This document shows, piece by piece, positions 54,188 to 63,595 of a stretch of DNA of 64,000 nucleotides. The DNA lies in the NCBI GenBank assembly GCA_002335605.1, contig BEDY01000007.1, positions 310,001 through 374,000 of the forward strand, written 5' to 3'. The notes below the pieces were generated by a model. That model was not told the DNA's origin and searched no databases. It saw only the letters and a list, made by a program, of their open reading frames with translations. Position 1 is the first letter of the stretch, and each line of letters starts with the position of its first letter. A program made the position numbers and the translations under genes. The stretch is from Prillingera fragicola. Taxonomy: Eukaryota > Basidiomycota > Tremellomycetes > Trichosporonales > Trichosporonaceae.

Positions 54188-55312
54188 ATGACCATGTCCA
54201 CCTCCACGAAGGACTTCACACCCCTTCCGGCCAAACTCGCCAAGCGTGTTCTCCACCCAGACATCCTGAGCGTCATCCTCGCGCACATCCCCTCGACACC
54301 CAGCGACAAACCCGCCCTCGCCCGCCTGCTGCACGTATCCCGGGCCTTCTACGACGCCGGCGCTCCGAGCCTCTACCGCCACCTCGACCTGTTCCAGGAC
54401 GGCGACGGCCGCACCGACGCGTCCCGTATCGACTTTGCTGCCAACACGCGGCTGCTCGGCTACGTGCGGTCGATCTCGGTACATGAACACGAGAGGCGGC
54501 GGTGTGAAGCTGTGGAAAAAGGTCTCCTCGCGGCTGTGCCCGCGCTGGCTGAGCAAGAGACCGACACCAAGCCACAGGGGCGACCACGCGCCTTCCCCGA
54601 GCTCGACAGCTTTACGAGCACGGGCACCAAGCTGTGCCCCTTTCTCTTCTGCCGGGTCACGCGGTACGCTGCGCCGCGGAACGAGGTCGCGCTGTACGGT
54701 ACCCCGAAGCGCGTCGTTATTCGCGGTATGTCCGGGTTCGCCGAAACGCGTAACCAGCTGGTGGACGCGCTGGACAGCAACGTTGCCGGCCTGCGTCGTG
54801 CGCCGCATGTGGGGCTGCATGTCAACTCGGTCTTTGTACTCGGTGAAGCGTTTAATGCCGTCATTTTCAACCACGGCTGCGTGCGTGCCGACCTGTCGTT
54901 TTGGCGGGTGAGCGACGAGGACACGGAAGATGAGCGGAGCGCGTTTGACATGTTCGCCATGATGCTCTCTGGGGCGTTGATGTTCAAACCGCAGCTTGTG
55001 GTCAACGTGCACATCAATACGGGGCGGTACAAGCCAGAGAGCGGGGGTTGGGACCAGCCCCATGCCGACCTCATAGCGGTTTGGAACACGTTTCTCGGCG
55101 CAAACGCGCGCGCTACCCTCACCGTCGAGGATGGGCCGTCGGTGCCGCGACCGCGTCGGGAGCAAGGGGTTCGGGATGTTGGGCGCTATGGCGACGATAC
55201 CGACGATATCTTGCCCATGCTGGGGTATCGGTTGAGCGACATGGATCAGGACGACGAGGATGAGGAGGAAGCGGAGTGGGAGACTGACGAGGATATGGAA
55301 GAGGACGACTAG
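54188..55312 (+). CDS. F-box-like protein with H-x4-C / C-x4-C signature, cluster member 1 (374 aa)
   Basis: Single exon. The F-box-like N-terminus is LHPDILSVILAHIP...ALARLLHVSRAFYDAGAPSLYRHLDLF. The shared family signature follows: LLGYVRSISVHEHERRRC (His101, Cys106) and KLCPFLFCRVTRYAAP (Cys150, Cys155). The C-terminal 40 residues are strongly acidic (DMDQDDEDEEEAEWETDEDMEEDD), unlike the other members. I infer an SCF substrate receptor or a related adaptor; nothing indicates the substrate. ATG 54188 was chosen because a TATA box lies just upstream. Confidence 0.7.
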   Translation: MTMSTSTKDFTPLPAKLAKRVLHPDILSVILAHIPSTPSDKPALARLLHVSRAFYDAGAPSLYRHLDLFQDGDGRTDASRIDFAANTRLLGYVRSISVHEHERRRCEAVEKGLLAAVPALAEQETDTKPQGRPRAFPELDSFTSTGTKLCPFLFCRVTRYAAPRNEVALYGTPKRVVIRGMSGFAETRNQLVDALDSNVAGLRRAPHVGLHVNSVFVLGEAFNAVIFNHGCVRADLSFWRVSDEDTEDERSAFDMFAMMLSGALMFKPQLVVNVHINTGRYKPESGGWDQPHADLIAVWNTFLGANARATLTVEDGPSVPRPRREQGVRDVGRYGDDTDDILPMLGYRLSDMDQDDEDEEEAEWETDEDMEEDD

Positions 55313-56288
55313 GGTGCGTGCCGAGGGGTATTAACAGGTCACAACGATGCATAGTATGCCGGATCGAACATACTGCTTGCTCAAGAGGGAGGTGCTGATT
55401 TGCGCGATGTGCATGGAACCGCGTTGCCAGGTGTGAGGGTGTCGGCCTCACTACTGTCTTGTTCGCCTTGTGAAAGCGCGTTCTGCAAAGTCTTTGCAAC
55501 CATTCTCGTACAGCAGCAGCAACACGAGTTCCCATACATGTGGGGCTCTTGTCGCTGCTGTCAGCCATTCCGAAGGTAAACGTTGCAGCACACCTCCTCC
55601 AAGAGAGTCTAGCACTTTTGCACTGTGCGGTCCTCCTTGACCACGTCCTCTATCCAGACAAGCCTTGCTCAACATCTGCTCGACGCTGCTCATCGTCGCT
55701 CATCGCACTCTCTCGTGTGATCACTGCTTATCAAAATACTCCCGGCATCCACTTCCGTCGGAAACAGCCGACATGTTCTTTATCAGCAACCTCACCCCTC
55801 CAGCACCATTCTTCACTCAAAATGTGCACAACAACCCATGCACACGAATCACCCACGACCATGACGACCTCTACGTCCCCCTGTAGCAGCCCAAGCCCCA
55901 TAGACCCCGTCCGGGGTTAATCGTCGGCAGTGACACATCCCCGCACTCTAAGTGGGGGGACGCAAGATGCCGAGGTCATCGGTCATCTGACTCTTCTCCA
56001 ACCCACGCAAGCCCCCAGCCTCTGCCTCTTGCCTCTCGCACTACTCAAACTCTCGTCCACCTCGGCTGAGCCCCGAGAGCTTGCTGCCAGCTCAGCTGAC
56101 GCCCACTTCATGGCCGAGGAGGCAGCGTCATGCCAGCCCCCCCGGCAGAGCTTCTGACGCAGGTCACTGTTCGACGCCTTTATAAACCCCTCACCTGTCT
56201 TTCGCCTCTCCCACCGCTCAACCCACGCAGAGCACACCACTACCCACCAGCCCATCACAAACACTACCACTTCCACCACCACAGCAGA
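55313..56288. other. Intergenic, 976 bp
   Basis: No further gene is recognised. A CTTTATAAACCC TATA box at about 56177 lies 110 bp before the small ORF at 56289. Confidence 0.45.
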
Positions 56289-56492
56289 ATGAACCCCAAG
56301 GAAGCCCAAGGGTGGTACAAGCGCCCGTCGTTCAGCCAAGCCAACCCGGCCCCGGGCATCCGCCGCCCCTCGATCCCCGAGCCCCCGCGCCGCCCGAGCG
56401 AGGCAAAGGTCATGGTCCCCATGTCGGCCAGTCTGCGCAAGGACAGCATCAGCTCGCAGAACTCGGCGGGGTCTATTGGCAAGAGCCTCTAG
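56289..56492 (+). CDS. Small protein with RRPS motifs (67 aa), unknown
   Basis: Single exon, ATG 56289, preceded by a TATA box and a long pyrimidine/CA-rich leader (ACCACTTCCACCACCACAGCAGA) typical of highly expressed fungal genes. The protein is Pro/Ser/Arg-rich with two RRPS sites (IRRPSIPEPPRRPSEAK) and SLRKDSISSQNS, all good basophilic-kinase (PKA-like) targets. It is hydrophilic with no membrane segment. Its short length makes it easy to miss; promoter architecture is the main support. Confidence 0.5.
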   Translation: MNPKEAQGWYKRPSFSQANPAPGIRRPSIPEPPRRPSEAKVMVPMSASLRKDSISSQNSAGSIGKSL

Positions 56493-57413
56493 GCGTGAGC
56501 GTGTGAGAGTGGTGAGTGTGCTGCGTGGGACGGGGCTGATGGTTAGTACCTCAGAAGTGAATAGCCGATGTAGTGATGCAGAATGCAACGAGTCGCATGA
56601 GCGCTGCTGGGGTGTCAGCCCGAGGTCGTGTGAGCAGTGCGCCTGGCGTACTGACGAGCCACTGGCGTACTGACGAGCCACTGGCACGGAGGGACTCTAA
56701 CCCGCTCCTGAGCTGGTAACGGAACTGAACTGCAATCTCGGCCTCTTGGCTGTATCGCCGCCTAGATGTCAGCAGAGGAATCCAGCGACTCACCTAGCTC
56801 TCACCAATGTCACCCCTCGCCCTTTCCTTATCGTCTACAACCTCCACTCGGCACATGAGAAGGCACGACCTCCCACCTCCCAGCGTCTAATGTGGCTGGG
56901 GACCTGGGTTCGACTTGCCAGAGGAGGTAGGGTATTGCTGCTGTCGTAGAAGCCAGCTGGCCTTTGTGAAGTCGAGGGTGGGCGGTTGCAGAGTGTGATA
57001 GCGCGGTGGCCAGGAGCGGGAGACCGCATGAGTAGCTGTGCTGGTGGAGATGATTCCTTTGAGCATGCGGTTGGAGGGTGCGCTCGGTCACGGCGCAATG
57101 TATGTGCATTGCTGTGAATGTCTGCGGCTGCTGTGTGCTGTGCTTTAAGAATGAGTTGGAGGGAGGAGAGCCGCGTTGGGTGAGAGTAGTCAAACTGGAT
57201 GTCGGCTTGGGCGTGAGCAGGAGGCACCTCTTTGCGGCCTGCGCGCCTGCGCCGGGGTGACCATCATTTTGCTTGCTTGCTTTGCTTTGCTTGCATGCAC
57301 ATGTACCCACAGCTGCACACTCTGCCGTCGTCAACAGATACCCAGAATGCATACATACAGCCAGCCAAATGCCCAAAATACAGCGTCGGGACCAGCCCAG
57401 ATAGCAGCACGGC
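56493..57413. other. Intergenic, 921 bp
   Basis: No gene is recognised. It holds a 19-bp tandem repeat (56643-56680) and a TTGC-rich simple-sequence run at about 57270-57297. Confidence 0.45.
56643..56680. repeat. 19-bp perfect tandem duplication
   Basis: CTGGCGTACTGACGAGCCA occurs twice in a row (56643-56661, 56662-56680), followed by the first five bases of a third copy. Confidence 0.85.
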
Positions 57414-58289
57414 TCACTCGACGGGGCAAAACCGATTCGCGTCCAACACCACCCTCCTGCCAGTCTTGACCTCCCTGCCCGTGGCGAGCAGCTCGAACCG
57501 ACCGGTATTCACCAGTCCGCGCCCCCCGAACACGCGGTGATACAGCTTTACAAAGCTCTCAAAGGCAGTGATCCAGCCCGGCAGCGTGTCTTTACTCTTT
57601 GGCGCAGCAAAGTCGAGCTCGACGCGTATCCGCAGTGCAGGCGCGGTAAGCAGCTTGGTGGCGAGGAGGAGCAGCGCGGGCTCAAACGCCGGCCGCACGT
57701 CGTCGTGCGGCGTCCACTCATCCACGCGCACGGCGAAGCACGCCTCGAGCACGCGCGGATGCAGCATGTGCGCGAAGAGGAACAACAACCCCGGCGAGGG
57801 GACGGTGAGGTATGCTGATGTGACGCTACCGACCAGCGCGTGCGGCTCGTAGGTTGTGGGTGAAAAGTCACCTAGCATCTCGATCCGGCGTGGTCGCAGC
57901 TGCCGTGCGAGCGGGCAGTCTGGCTTGTAGCAGTATGGATACGGCATGCTGCCCCAGTGCACTACGCGTTGGAGGTTGGGGACGAGCTGGGTGAAGTCTA
58001 CGTTGCGCTCGGAAAACCACCCGCAGTCGTTTTGGTGGTGCGGCTGCAGTGTTATCGTGTGCGTGTGTTTGAGGAGGGCGGTCTTGGAGCCGCAGTCGAC
58101 CTGGAACGGCGCGAGGGCGTCCGCGCCGCTGCCGTAGATGTGCAGGTGGGCGTAGAGGTGGCGGGCGGCTGCGGGGTAGAAGGTGCGCGAGGTTAGGAGG
58201 AGGTTGAAGAGGGTGCGCGGGTGGGTGGAGAGGGAGGAGACGATGGTGTCCACTATGTGTGGTTGGAGGAGCTCGGCGCCGTCGCGCAT
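57414..58289 (-). CDS. F-box-like protein with H-x4-C / C-x4-C signature, cluster member 2 (291 aa)
   Basis: Single exon from ATG 58289; the frame stays open to 58382 but only through a TTG. The F-box-like region is LQPHIVDTIVSSLSTHPRTLFNLLLTSRTFYPAAARHLYAHL. The signature is LLKHTHTITLQPHHQNDC (His84, Cys89) and YPYCYKPDCPLARQLRPRRI (Cys120, Cys125). Leu-rich strands follow without a recognised repeat. It is the only cluster member on the minus strand and stands head-to-head with member 3, 1.2 kb away. Confidence 0.7.
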   Translation of the reverse strand: MRDGAELLQPHIVDTIVSSLSTHPRTLFNLLLTSRTFYPAAARHLYAHLHIYGSGADALAPFQVDCGSKTALLKHTHTITLQPHHQNDCGWFSERNVDFTQLVPNLQRVVHWGSMPYPYCYKPDCPLARQLRPRRIEMLGDFSPTTYEPHALVGSVTSAYLTVPSPGLLFLFAHMLHPRVLEACFAVRVDEWTPHDDVRPAFEPALLLLATKLLTAPALRIRVELDFAAPKSKDTLPGWITAFESFVKLYHRVFGGRGLVNTGRFELLATGREVKTGRRVVLDANRFCPVE

Positions 58290-59519
58290 GGTGAGTTGTG
58301 GTTGGGATGACGGGAGACAGCGCTGTTGTAAAGCTGCTGCTACAGGTGTGTCGATGGGTGTAGGTCGCACGGTGCTGTTCAAGCCACCGCGAGAGCATGT
58401 GATGGTCGAGGGATGTAGATATATTTCAATCGAGCAGCATCATCAAGCACAGACCAGGCGGCGTGAGATGGCCTGTGCAACCGCGGCGACCGAGGGGATG
58501 CTCTTGCGTCAGCGTGCTCGGCAGGAACCGGGGGCCGATGCGCAGGCCGCTGGGCATGGAGGCCGGGGCTAGTGTGTTGGTGTGGACGACGACGAGGAGA
58601 TTGAGTCGGCCGCTGGCGACGTGCGGAACGAACGGAATATCATTGCTGCTAGCTGGCAGCATGCTCGGCCGCGGAGACGGAGTAATCACCGAGGCTAGTG
58701 TTCCGAGCGTCTCCGAGGTTGGGCAGGGTGGAGGTAGAGGTACAGCTCTTGCACATGGGCAGTCAACTATGCATAGATCCAAGCCAGGGCAGGGAACAGA
58801 TACTATGAATGCTTCGTGATCTCTGAATCGCGTCCAGCCCATCATTTGGGAATACTGCAGCAAGTAGAGTAGCAGCTCGGGAGGATTACACATTGTTGCT
58901 GATAAACCACCCCCCGTCATGTTCCGCATGTTCATGTAAACTCTAAAAGTCAACAACCTGGTCTCGACAATGTCAACTGCAGCTGCTCATCGATGAGGAG
59001 TCAACAGTGGAGCCAGTCTTTGTCAGTGCATCTTGAGCTGATTCACGAGATCACGAGAAAATCGAGGTTGATGATCTGGTGAGATTGACCGATTGGGTGA
59101 AGAGACCGAGATTAGGCTAAACTGGTCTTTTCCTCCTTTTTTCTACTCCTTTTGGCAGTATCGGACATGTCCTACAACAGATGCAGGTGATCGTCGTTTT
59201 TGTCGTCGTCGTCGTCGTCCTGCTCGTGTTCACAGCGTCTACTGCTCATCATCAACTCCTGGTCCACACCTACACGCATACAGATCAGCTTACACATCCT
59301 CCCATCACCAGACAATGCACTTGCAAGTCTAGAAAACTGGGGTCAGATGGCTTATTACATGCCCACCTCGTTTGTTGTATCATTCACACGCCGACTCCTC
59401 TCCCGCCCGTCACGCGCCTCCTCCTCTCCGCCGAGTGACCACCATCACAAGCATCAAGCTATAATCAGCAAGCACCCATACCTCTGTTGCCACCACCACC
59501 CGTCTTGAGAACCACGACC
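58290..59519. other. Divergent spacer between cluster members 2 and 3
   Basis: No gene is recognised in these 1230 bp. GATATATTTCAA near 58419 may be the TATA region of member 2. A GTC-repeat microsatellite lies at about 59199-59221, in the promoter of member 3. Confidence 0.45.
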
Positions 59520-60479
59520 ATGGCAGCAACCACATCCACACAAGTGTCCGAAGTGACAACCCGCATGACCCACCCAGACATTCTCCACACCGTTGTATCC
59601 TTTGTCGACGACAAGCACGCCCTCTTCCGTCTCCTCCAAGTCTCCAAAGCATTCTACCACGCAGCAGCGCCACTCCTGTACCACCAACTCGTGCTCTTCC
59701 GCTGCGACTTTACCTGCATCGAGTACTCGAACCCGCTGAGCGACAGGGGGTACAAACCTGCCCTCCTGAGGCACACCCAAGTGCTCCAAGTCTACGGCCA
59801 CAAGGAATCAGACTGCGCAGCGCTAGCAGCAACACTGGGCGATGGAGCCCTCCGCCTTCCCAAGCTCAAACAACTCTCCCTCCTACGACCGACCCGCACG
59901 CGCCTGCCCCTCTGCCGCGGTCTCGACTGCCCCGTCACGCGCCGACTCCGCCCGACCCTCGTCAGCCTAGACTGCATGAGCGGCTACCACGTCAACCTCG
60001 ACACCGCGCTGCTGTCCAACGTATCCTCCATCTCGATCGACATGGGCTACCGCGGCCTGCACGCGCTCGAGGAGGCGCTCAACCCGTTCCTCACCCCCAG
60101 CGCGCCACACCTGCACAACCTCCGCCACCTAGAGTTTCGCCTCGTGATCACCGCCGCGGCGCTGCTGTATTTCGAAGGCCACAGGATCTCGTTTGCCCGT
60201 GCGTGCGACAATTTGGGCCGCGTGCTCCGCGCCAACCCCGCTGTGGAGATTAGTTTGACCATCGAGCCGCATGGTCGGCCCGACCTGCAGTTTTCTACGT
60301 CGGTGCAGGAGTTTTGGGAGTTGGGGGAGCTGCTGTTTATCTGGAATAATGCCAAGGGGGTCAGAGAGGAGGAGAGGGCGAGGTTGGATATTGGATACTC
60401 GGCGAGGTGTTCAAAGGTTCTTGTGAGTTGGTTGTCGTCGAGTGGGATAGGTGCTGATGATTCACAGTTGGCGGCTTGA
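59520..60479 (+). CDS. F-box-like protein with H-x4-C / C-x4-C signature, cluster member 3 (319 aa)
   Basis: Single exon from ATG 59520. This copy has the clearest family layout: F-box-like THPDILHTVVSFVDDKHALFRLLQVSKAFYHAAAPLLYHQLVLF, then LLRHTQVLQVYGHKESDC (His94, Cys99), then LPLCRGLDCPVTRRLRPTLVSLD (Cys132, Cys137). Leu-rich segments (HLHNLRHLEFRLVI) follow. Function is inferred only from the F-box-like start: substrate or partner recruitment, possibly with a structural zinc ion. Confidence 0.72.
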   Translation: MAATTSTQVSEVTTRMTHPDILHTVVSFVDDKHALFRLLQVSKAFYHAAAPLLYHQLVLFRCDFTCIEYSNPLSDRGYKPALLRHTQVLQVYGHKESDCAALAATLGDGALRLPKLKQLSLLRPTRTRLPLCRGLDCPVTRRLRPTLVSLDCMSGYHVNLDTALLSNVSSISIDMGYRGLHALEEALNPFLTPSAPHLHNLRHLEFRLVITAAALLYFEGHRISFARACDNLGRVLRANPAVEISLTIEPHGRPDLQFSTSVQEFWELGELLFIWNNAKGVREEERARLDIGYSARCSKVLVSWLSSSGIGADDSQLAA

Positions 60480-60968
60480 TACACGTCTGTTGTTCTAGTG
60501 TACGATAGATCACTTGCATTTGTTGTCGATTGTGACAATGCTCCTAACAAACCGGGCAATGTGCCTTCGTGATTGCCGTTGCTGGTCAGTTTGGTGACAG
60601 TCGACGACGGTGGACGGTCAGGTGCTTCGGCTTTGGGACAAAGGGACGAGATGCCGCGTATACTGCCCACTCGCCGTTCACCATTCATGCTCTTCACTTG
60701 ACCTTTGGTATTTCAGTCCTGAGCCAGATTCTCAACGTGCCTCCCTCGCATCAAACGGGAAACAAGTCGTGAGTGCTGCTGCGGGAGATTGAGCCTCCAC
60801 TGACCGTTGCAGAACTCGACAGCGGGGAGAGGGCGCATGTCGCGTGAAAGTAGACTGCAGTGTTGTTTGCCACTCTATCTTGTCTTTGCACTTACCACCT
60901 CGACTGGTTATTCACTCTTAAACTCTCATCAGCTACACATTCTACTCTCCTCCACACCCCGGATCAAC
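60480..60968. other. Spacer between cluster members 3 and 4
   Basis: No gene is recognised in these 489 bp. Confidence 0.4.
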
Positions 60969-62071
60969 ATGCCTTGCGGACGCCGCTACGAGTATCGCGA
61001 GTGAGCATCCCCTTTCCCCATACACTCGCCTGCCCACGCCCAGTGATTCTATCAGCCCAGTCCTGTGATCCCCCTCAAGGTCTCACGCGACATCCTCTCT
61101 CGCGTCCTAGTCCCCAACATTCTCCACGAGATTATCATCCACTCTGTGCCCCCCTGGCTCGACGACTGGCACGACTCCTGGAGCATCCGCAACGAGACGC
61201 TCTACAACCTCCTCCGGGTCAACAAGCTCTTCTACGCCGTAGCCACGCCACTCCTCTACGGCACCCTCAAGCAAGCCTTCCCCGACCATTCCGCCCGCTG
61301 GTGGCTGAAGCTCCGCGGCGGCGAACAGTGGTCCGGCCACCCCTTTCTCAACCAAGGCACCAAACCTGAGCTCCTCGCCTACACCACCACGCTCAAGATT
61401 GGGGAACACCCGGCGCGCCAGTGCGCGTTTGTCAAGGGGTCCGACGGCGAGGACTGGATCGACAACCTCGACGCGACGGCTCTGTCCCTTCCCAACCTCC
61501 ACCACCTGATCGTTGGCGGAGGTGCTCAGAATGGCTGCAACGGGCTCGTCTGCCCCCTCACCATCAACATGGCTCCAAAGGTCCTTACGCTGCACTACCC
61601 CTGGAACAGCCGCCAGCCTGGGCCCGTGGACCGCACGCTCATCACCTCATTGTTACGCTGCCCGTCACGAGCGTGGCCCAGTTTGCGCATGCCGTGGGCC
61701 AACTGGGAGAGAAGACCGAGTATCTCGAAATGTCCTACCGCCCGGCGCCCATGGAAGAGATGAGGGTCAAGAAGAAGCGTGGCCAGTCATTCATCAACTT
61801 TATGCAGACCACGGACCCGCACGACACCATCGCGTCGCCACAGCACCAAAAGGAGCTCGACGACTTTCGCGACATTGTCTGCCCGGAGATCGCCAATGCT
61901 CTCAAGACTCGGGCCAATCTGAGTGTCAAGATTATTCTCAACCAATACATCAGGAAGCATGCGGACGGAGCGATGCAGGAAAAGTTTCAGGCTGTGTGGG
62001 ACGAGCATGCGGATGTGTGTGACGAGGACAAGGACCGTCTCCAGATCGTCGAGTTCACCGATGGCCTTTAA
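60969..62071 (+). pseudogene. F-box-like protein with H-x4-C / C-x4-C signature, cluster member 4, interrupted by an apparent frameshift
   Basis: A short first exon (60969-61000, MPCGRRYEYR) joins after a 60-nt intron to an exon starting at 61061. The F-box-like region is VPNILHEIIIHSVP...LYNLLRVNKLFYAVATPLLYGTL. The signature is LLAYTTTLKIGEHPARQC (His127, Cys132) and NGCNGLVCPLTINMAPK (Cys170, Cys175). Family-like coding then switches frame by one base between about 61600 and 61680: the first frame would continue another 30 unconserved codons to a stop at 61763, while the sensible continuation (LPVTSVAQFAHAVGQLGEKTEYLEMS onward) lies in the next frame and ends at 62071. No intron of workable size explains it, so it is a recent pseudogene or a sequence error. 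Confidence 0.6.
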
Positions 62072-62505
62072 GACAGCGTTCTCTTCCGCCAGCCAATGGT
62101 CCAATTTTTTTACGTTTCAGTGACCATGATATGCACGCGAAGCTTCATTGAGTTGCAGTGAGCAAACGAAGGGGCTTCGTGAAAGCTCATAACGACTACA
62201 TGGGTAGCCTCGAGGCTAAAACGAGACCCCCACGGAGCAAGAAAGGGAGCGAGAGTATTTCCGTGCCGACGTCTGCCCAGCCTTTGTCAGGGTTTCAAAG
62301 AGAATGTCGAGCTTGAGACTCAGGTGGTCATGCGTCGCACTGCCGGGGTGAGCAGTCGGTATGTATGTATTGTCCAGATGCCTCCGTCAAGGCAAGATAA
62401 GAAACAGGCACGCTCCTCACGTGACCACTGCGTTTCTATCATTCGAGTGATCACAACCAACTCTCCTCTCCTGAACTTGCATTTCTCTCCTTGTCCCGCG
62501 GCACA
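62072..62505. other. Spacer between cluster members 4 and 5
   Basis: No gene is recognised in these 434 bp. Confidence 0.4.
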
Positions 62506-63390
62506 ATGACCATCCCACCCGGCCTGGCAGAACGCCTCCTCATCCCTGAAATTCTCTCTGAAATCCTCTTCTATGTCCAGGACGACCGCCCATCCCTCGC
62601 CAACCTCCTCCGCACCACCAAAGCATTCTACGCCGCCGCCGGCCCCCTCCTCTACCGCGACCTGGAGCTCTTCACCGACCCGGCCCAGCACATCAACAAA
62701 CTCCTCGACTACGGCCATAAACACACCCTACTGCGGCACACACGCACGCTCAACGTCATGACGCACGACAGACAGGCCTGCCGCGCCATGACTCTCCCCC
62801 TCGGCTCGACGCACCCAGCCCCCGACGGCCGGCTCCTCCCCCCCGCGGTCCTCAGCGGGCTCACGTCGCTCCACACAGTCATACTGGACGGCGCGGAAAT
62901 GCTCGACCCCTGCCCCCTGGCCACATGCCCGTACACGTCCGTGCCGGGCGCCCCGAACCTGATAGTCGACGAACCCGCACTCGTCGATCGGGAACAGTTT
63001 CCCGGCCCAGCACACTTTTCCACCCCGCTCATGCGCGCTGTCGAGGACTTGACGCTCGTCACGGCTAAACTGGCCAGTATTTCGCCTGCCATGTTTCGGT
63101 TCGTCGGTCCTCGGACCACCAGAGTCACGGTGCAGTACCACGGCGGCTGCTCCGTGACGCGGGCTTGGGGGATGAGGGAGGCTGGCTGGGCGGCGTTTTG
63201 GGCGGACATGGTGTTCCAGTTCAGGCAGCGGGATGATCTGCTTGTGACGTTTCAAATGGGGAATCCAGCGGAGAAGGAGAATGCGCACGAGCGGGCAAGG
63301 CTGTGGGAGGGTATGGTCGTCGAGGACGAGGTCCGACGACGGCTCAAGCTGGTTTGCGGAGGGGAAGCTCTCAAGTCGCCGTCATTGTAG
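62506..63390 (+). CDS. F-box-like protein with H-x4-C / C-x4-C signature, cluster member 5 (294 aa)
   Basis: Single exon from ATG 62506. The F-box-like start is LIPEILSEILFYVQDDRPSLANLLRTTKAFYAAAGPLLYRDLELF. The signature is LLRHTRTLNVMTHDRQAC (His87, Cys92) and LDPCPLATCPYTSVPGAP (Cys136, Cys141). The first 90 residues are very close to member 3, so these two look like the most recent duplicates. The C-terminal half (VEDLTLVTAKLASISPAMFRFVG) is diverged. It ends about 110 bp before tRNA-Ile. Confidence 0.72.
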   Translation: MTIPPGLAERLLIPEILSEILFYVQDDRPSLANLLRTTKAFYAAAGPLLYRDLELFTDPAQHINKLLDYGHKHTLLRHTRTLNVMTHDRQACRAMTLPLGSTHPAPDGRLLPPAVLSGLTSLHTVILDGAEMLDPCPLATCPYTSVPGAPNLIVDEPALVDREQFPGPAHFSTPLMRAVEDLTLVTAKLASISPAMFRFVGPRTTRVTVQYHGGCSVTRAWGMREAGWAAFWADMVFQFRQRDDLLVTFQMGNPAEKENAHERARLWEGMVVEDEVRRRLKLVCGGEALKSPSL

Positions 63391-63501
63391 CATAGATATG
63401 TAACAGGCTGCGAATGCATGCATTCATGATTCAGCACGCATCTGGCGCATTTGGAGCCAGTAGCCAGCAGCAAGGAGGAGCAAAAGCAGAGAGCAAAAAT
63501 A

Positions 63502-63595
63502 TGACCACTGACAGGATCGAACTGCCGACCTTTGCATGGGCTAGTAACTCTTCGAGGTATTAGTACAATGCTCTAACCAGCTGAGCTAAGCGGCC
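63502..63595 (-). tRNA. tRNA-Ile(AAT), intron-containing
   Basis: Acceptor GGCCGCT pairs with AGTGGTC (two wobble or mismatched pairs), D stem GCTC/GAGC, anticodon stem TTGTA/TGCAA, T stem GGCAG/CTGTC with loop TTCGATC, discriminator A. The loop is CTAATA with anticodon AAT; a 20-nt intron sits between 37 and 38. This is the standard fungal isoleucine gene form. Confidence 0.8.

Noticed and set aside
56640..56720. A tRNA-like remnant around the 19-bp tandem repeat
   Set aside because: No cloverleaf stems can be formed and there is no TTCGA-type T loop.
61581..61616. A 36-nt intron as the cause of the frame switch in cluster member 4
   Set aside because: Its donor is poor and 36 nt is a whole number of codons, so removal would not change frame.
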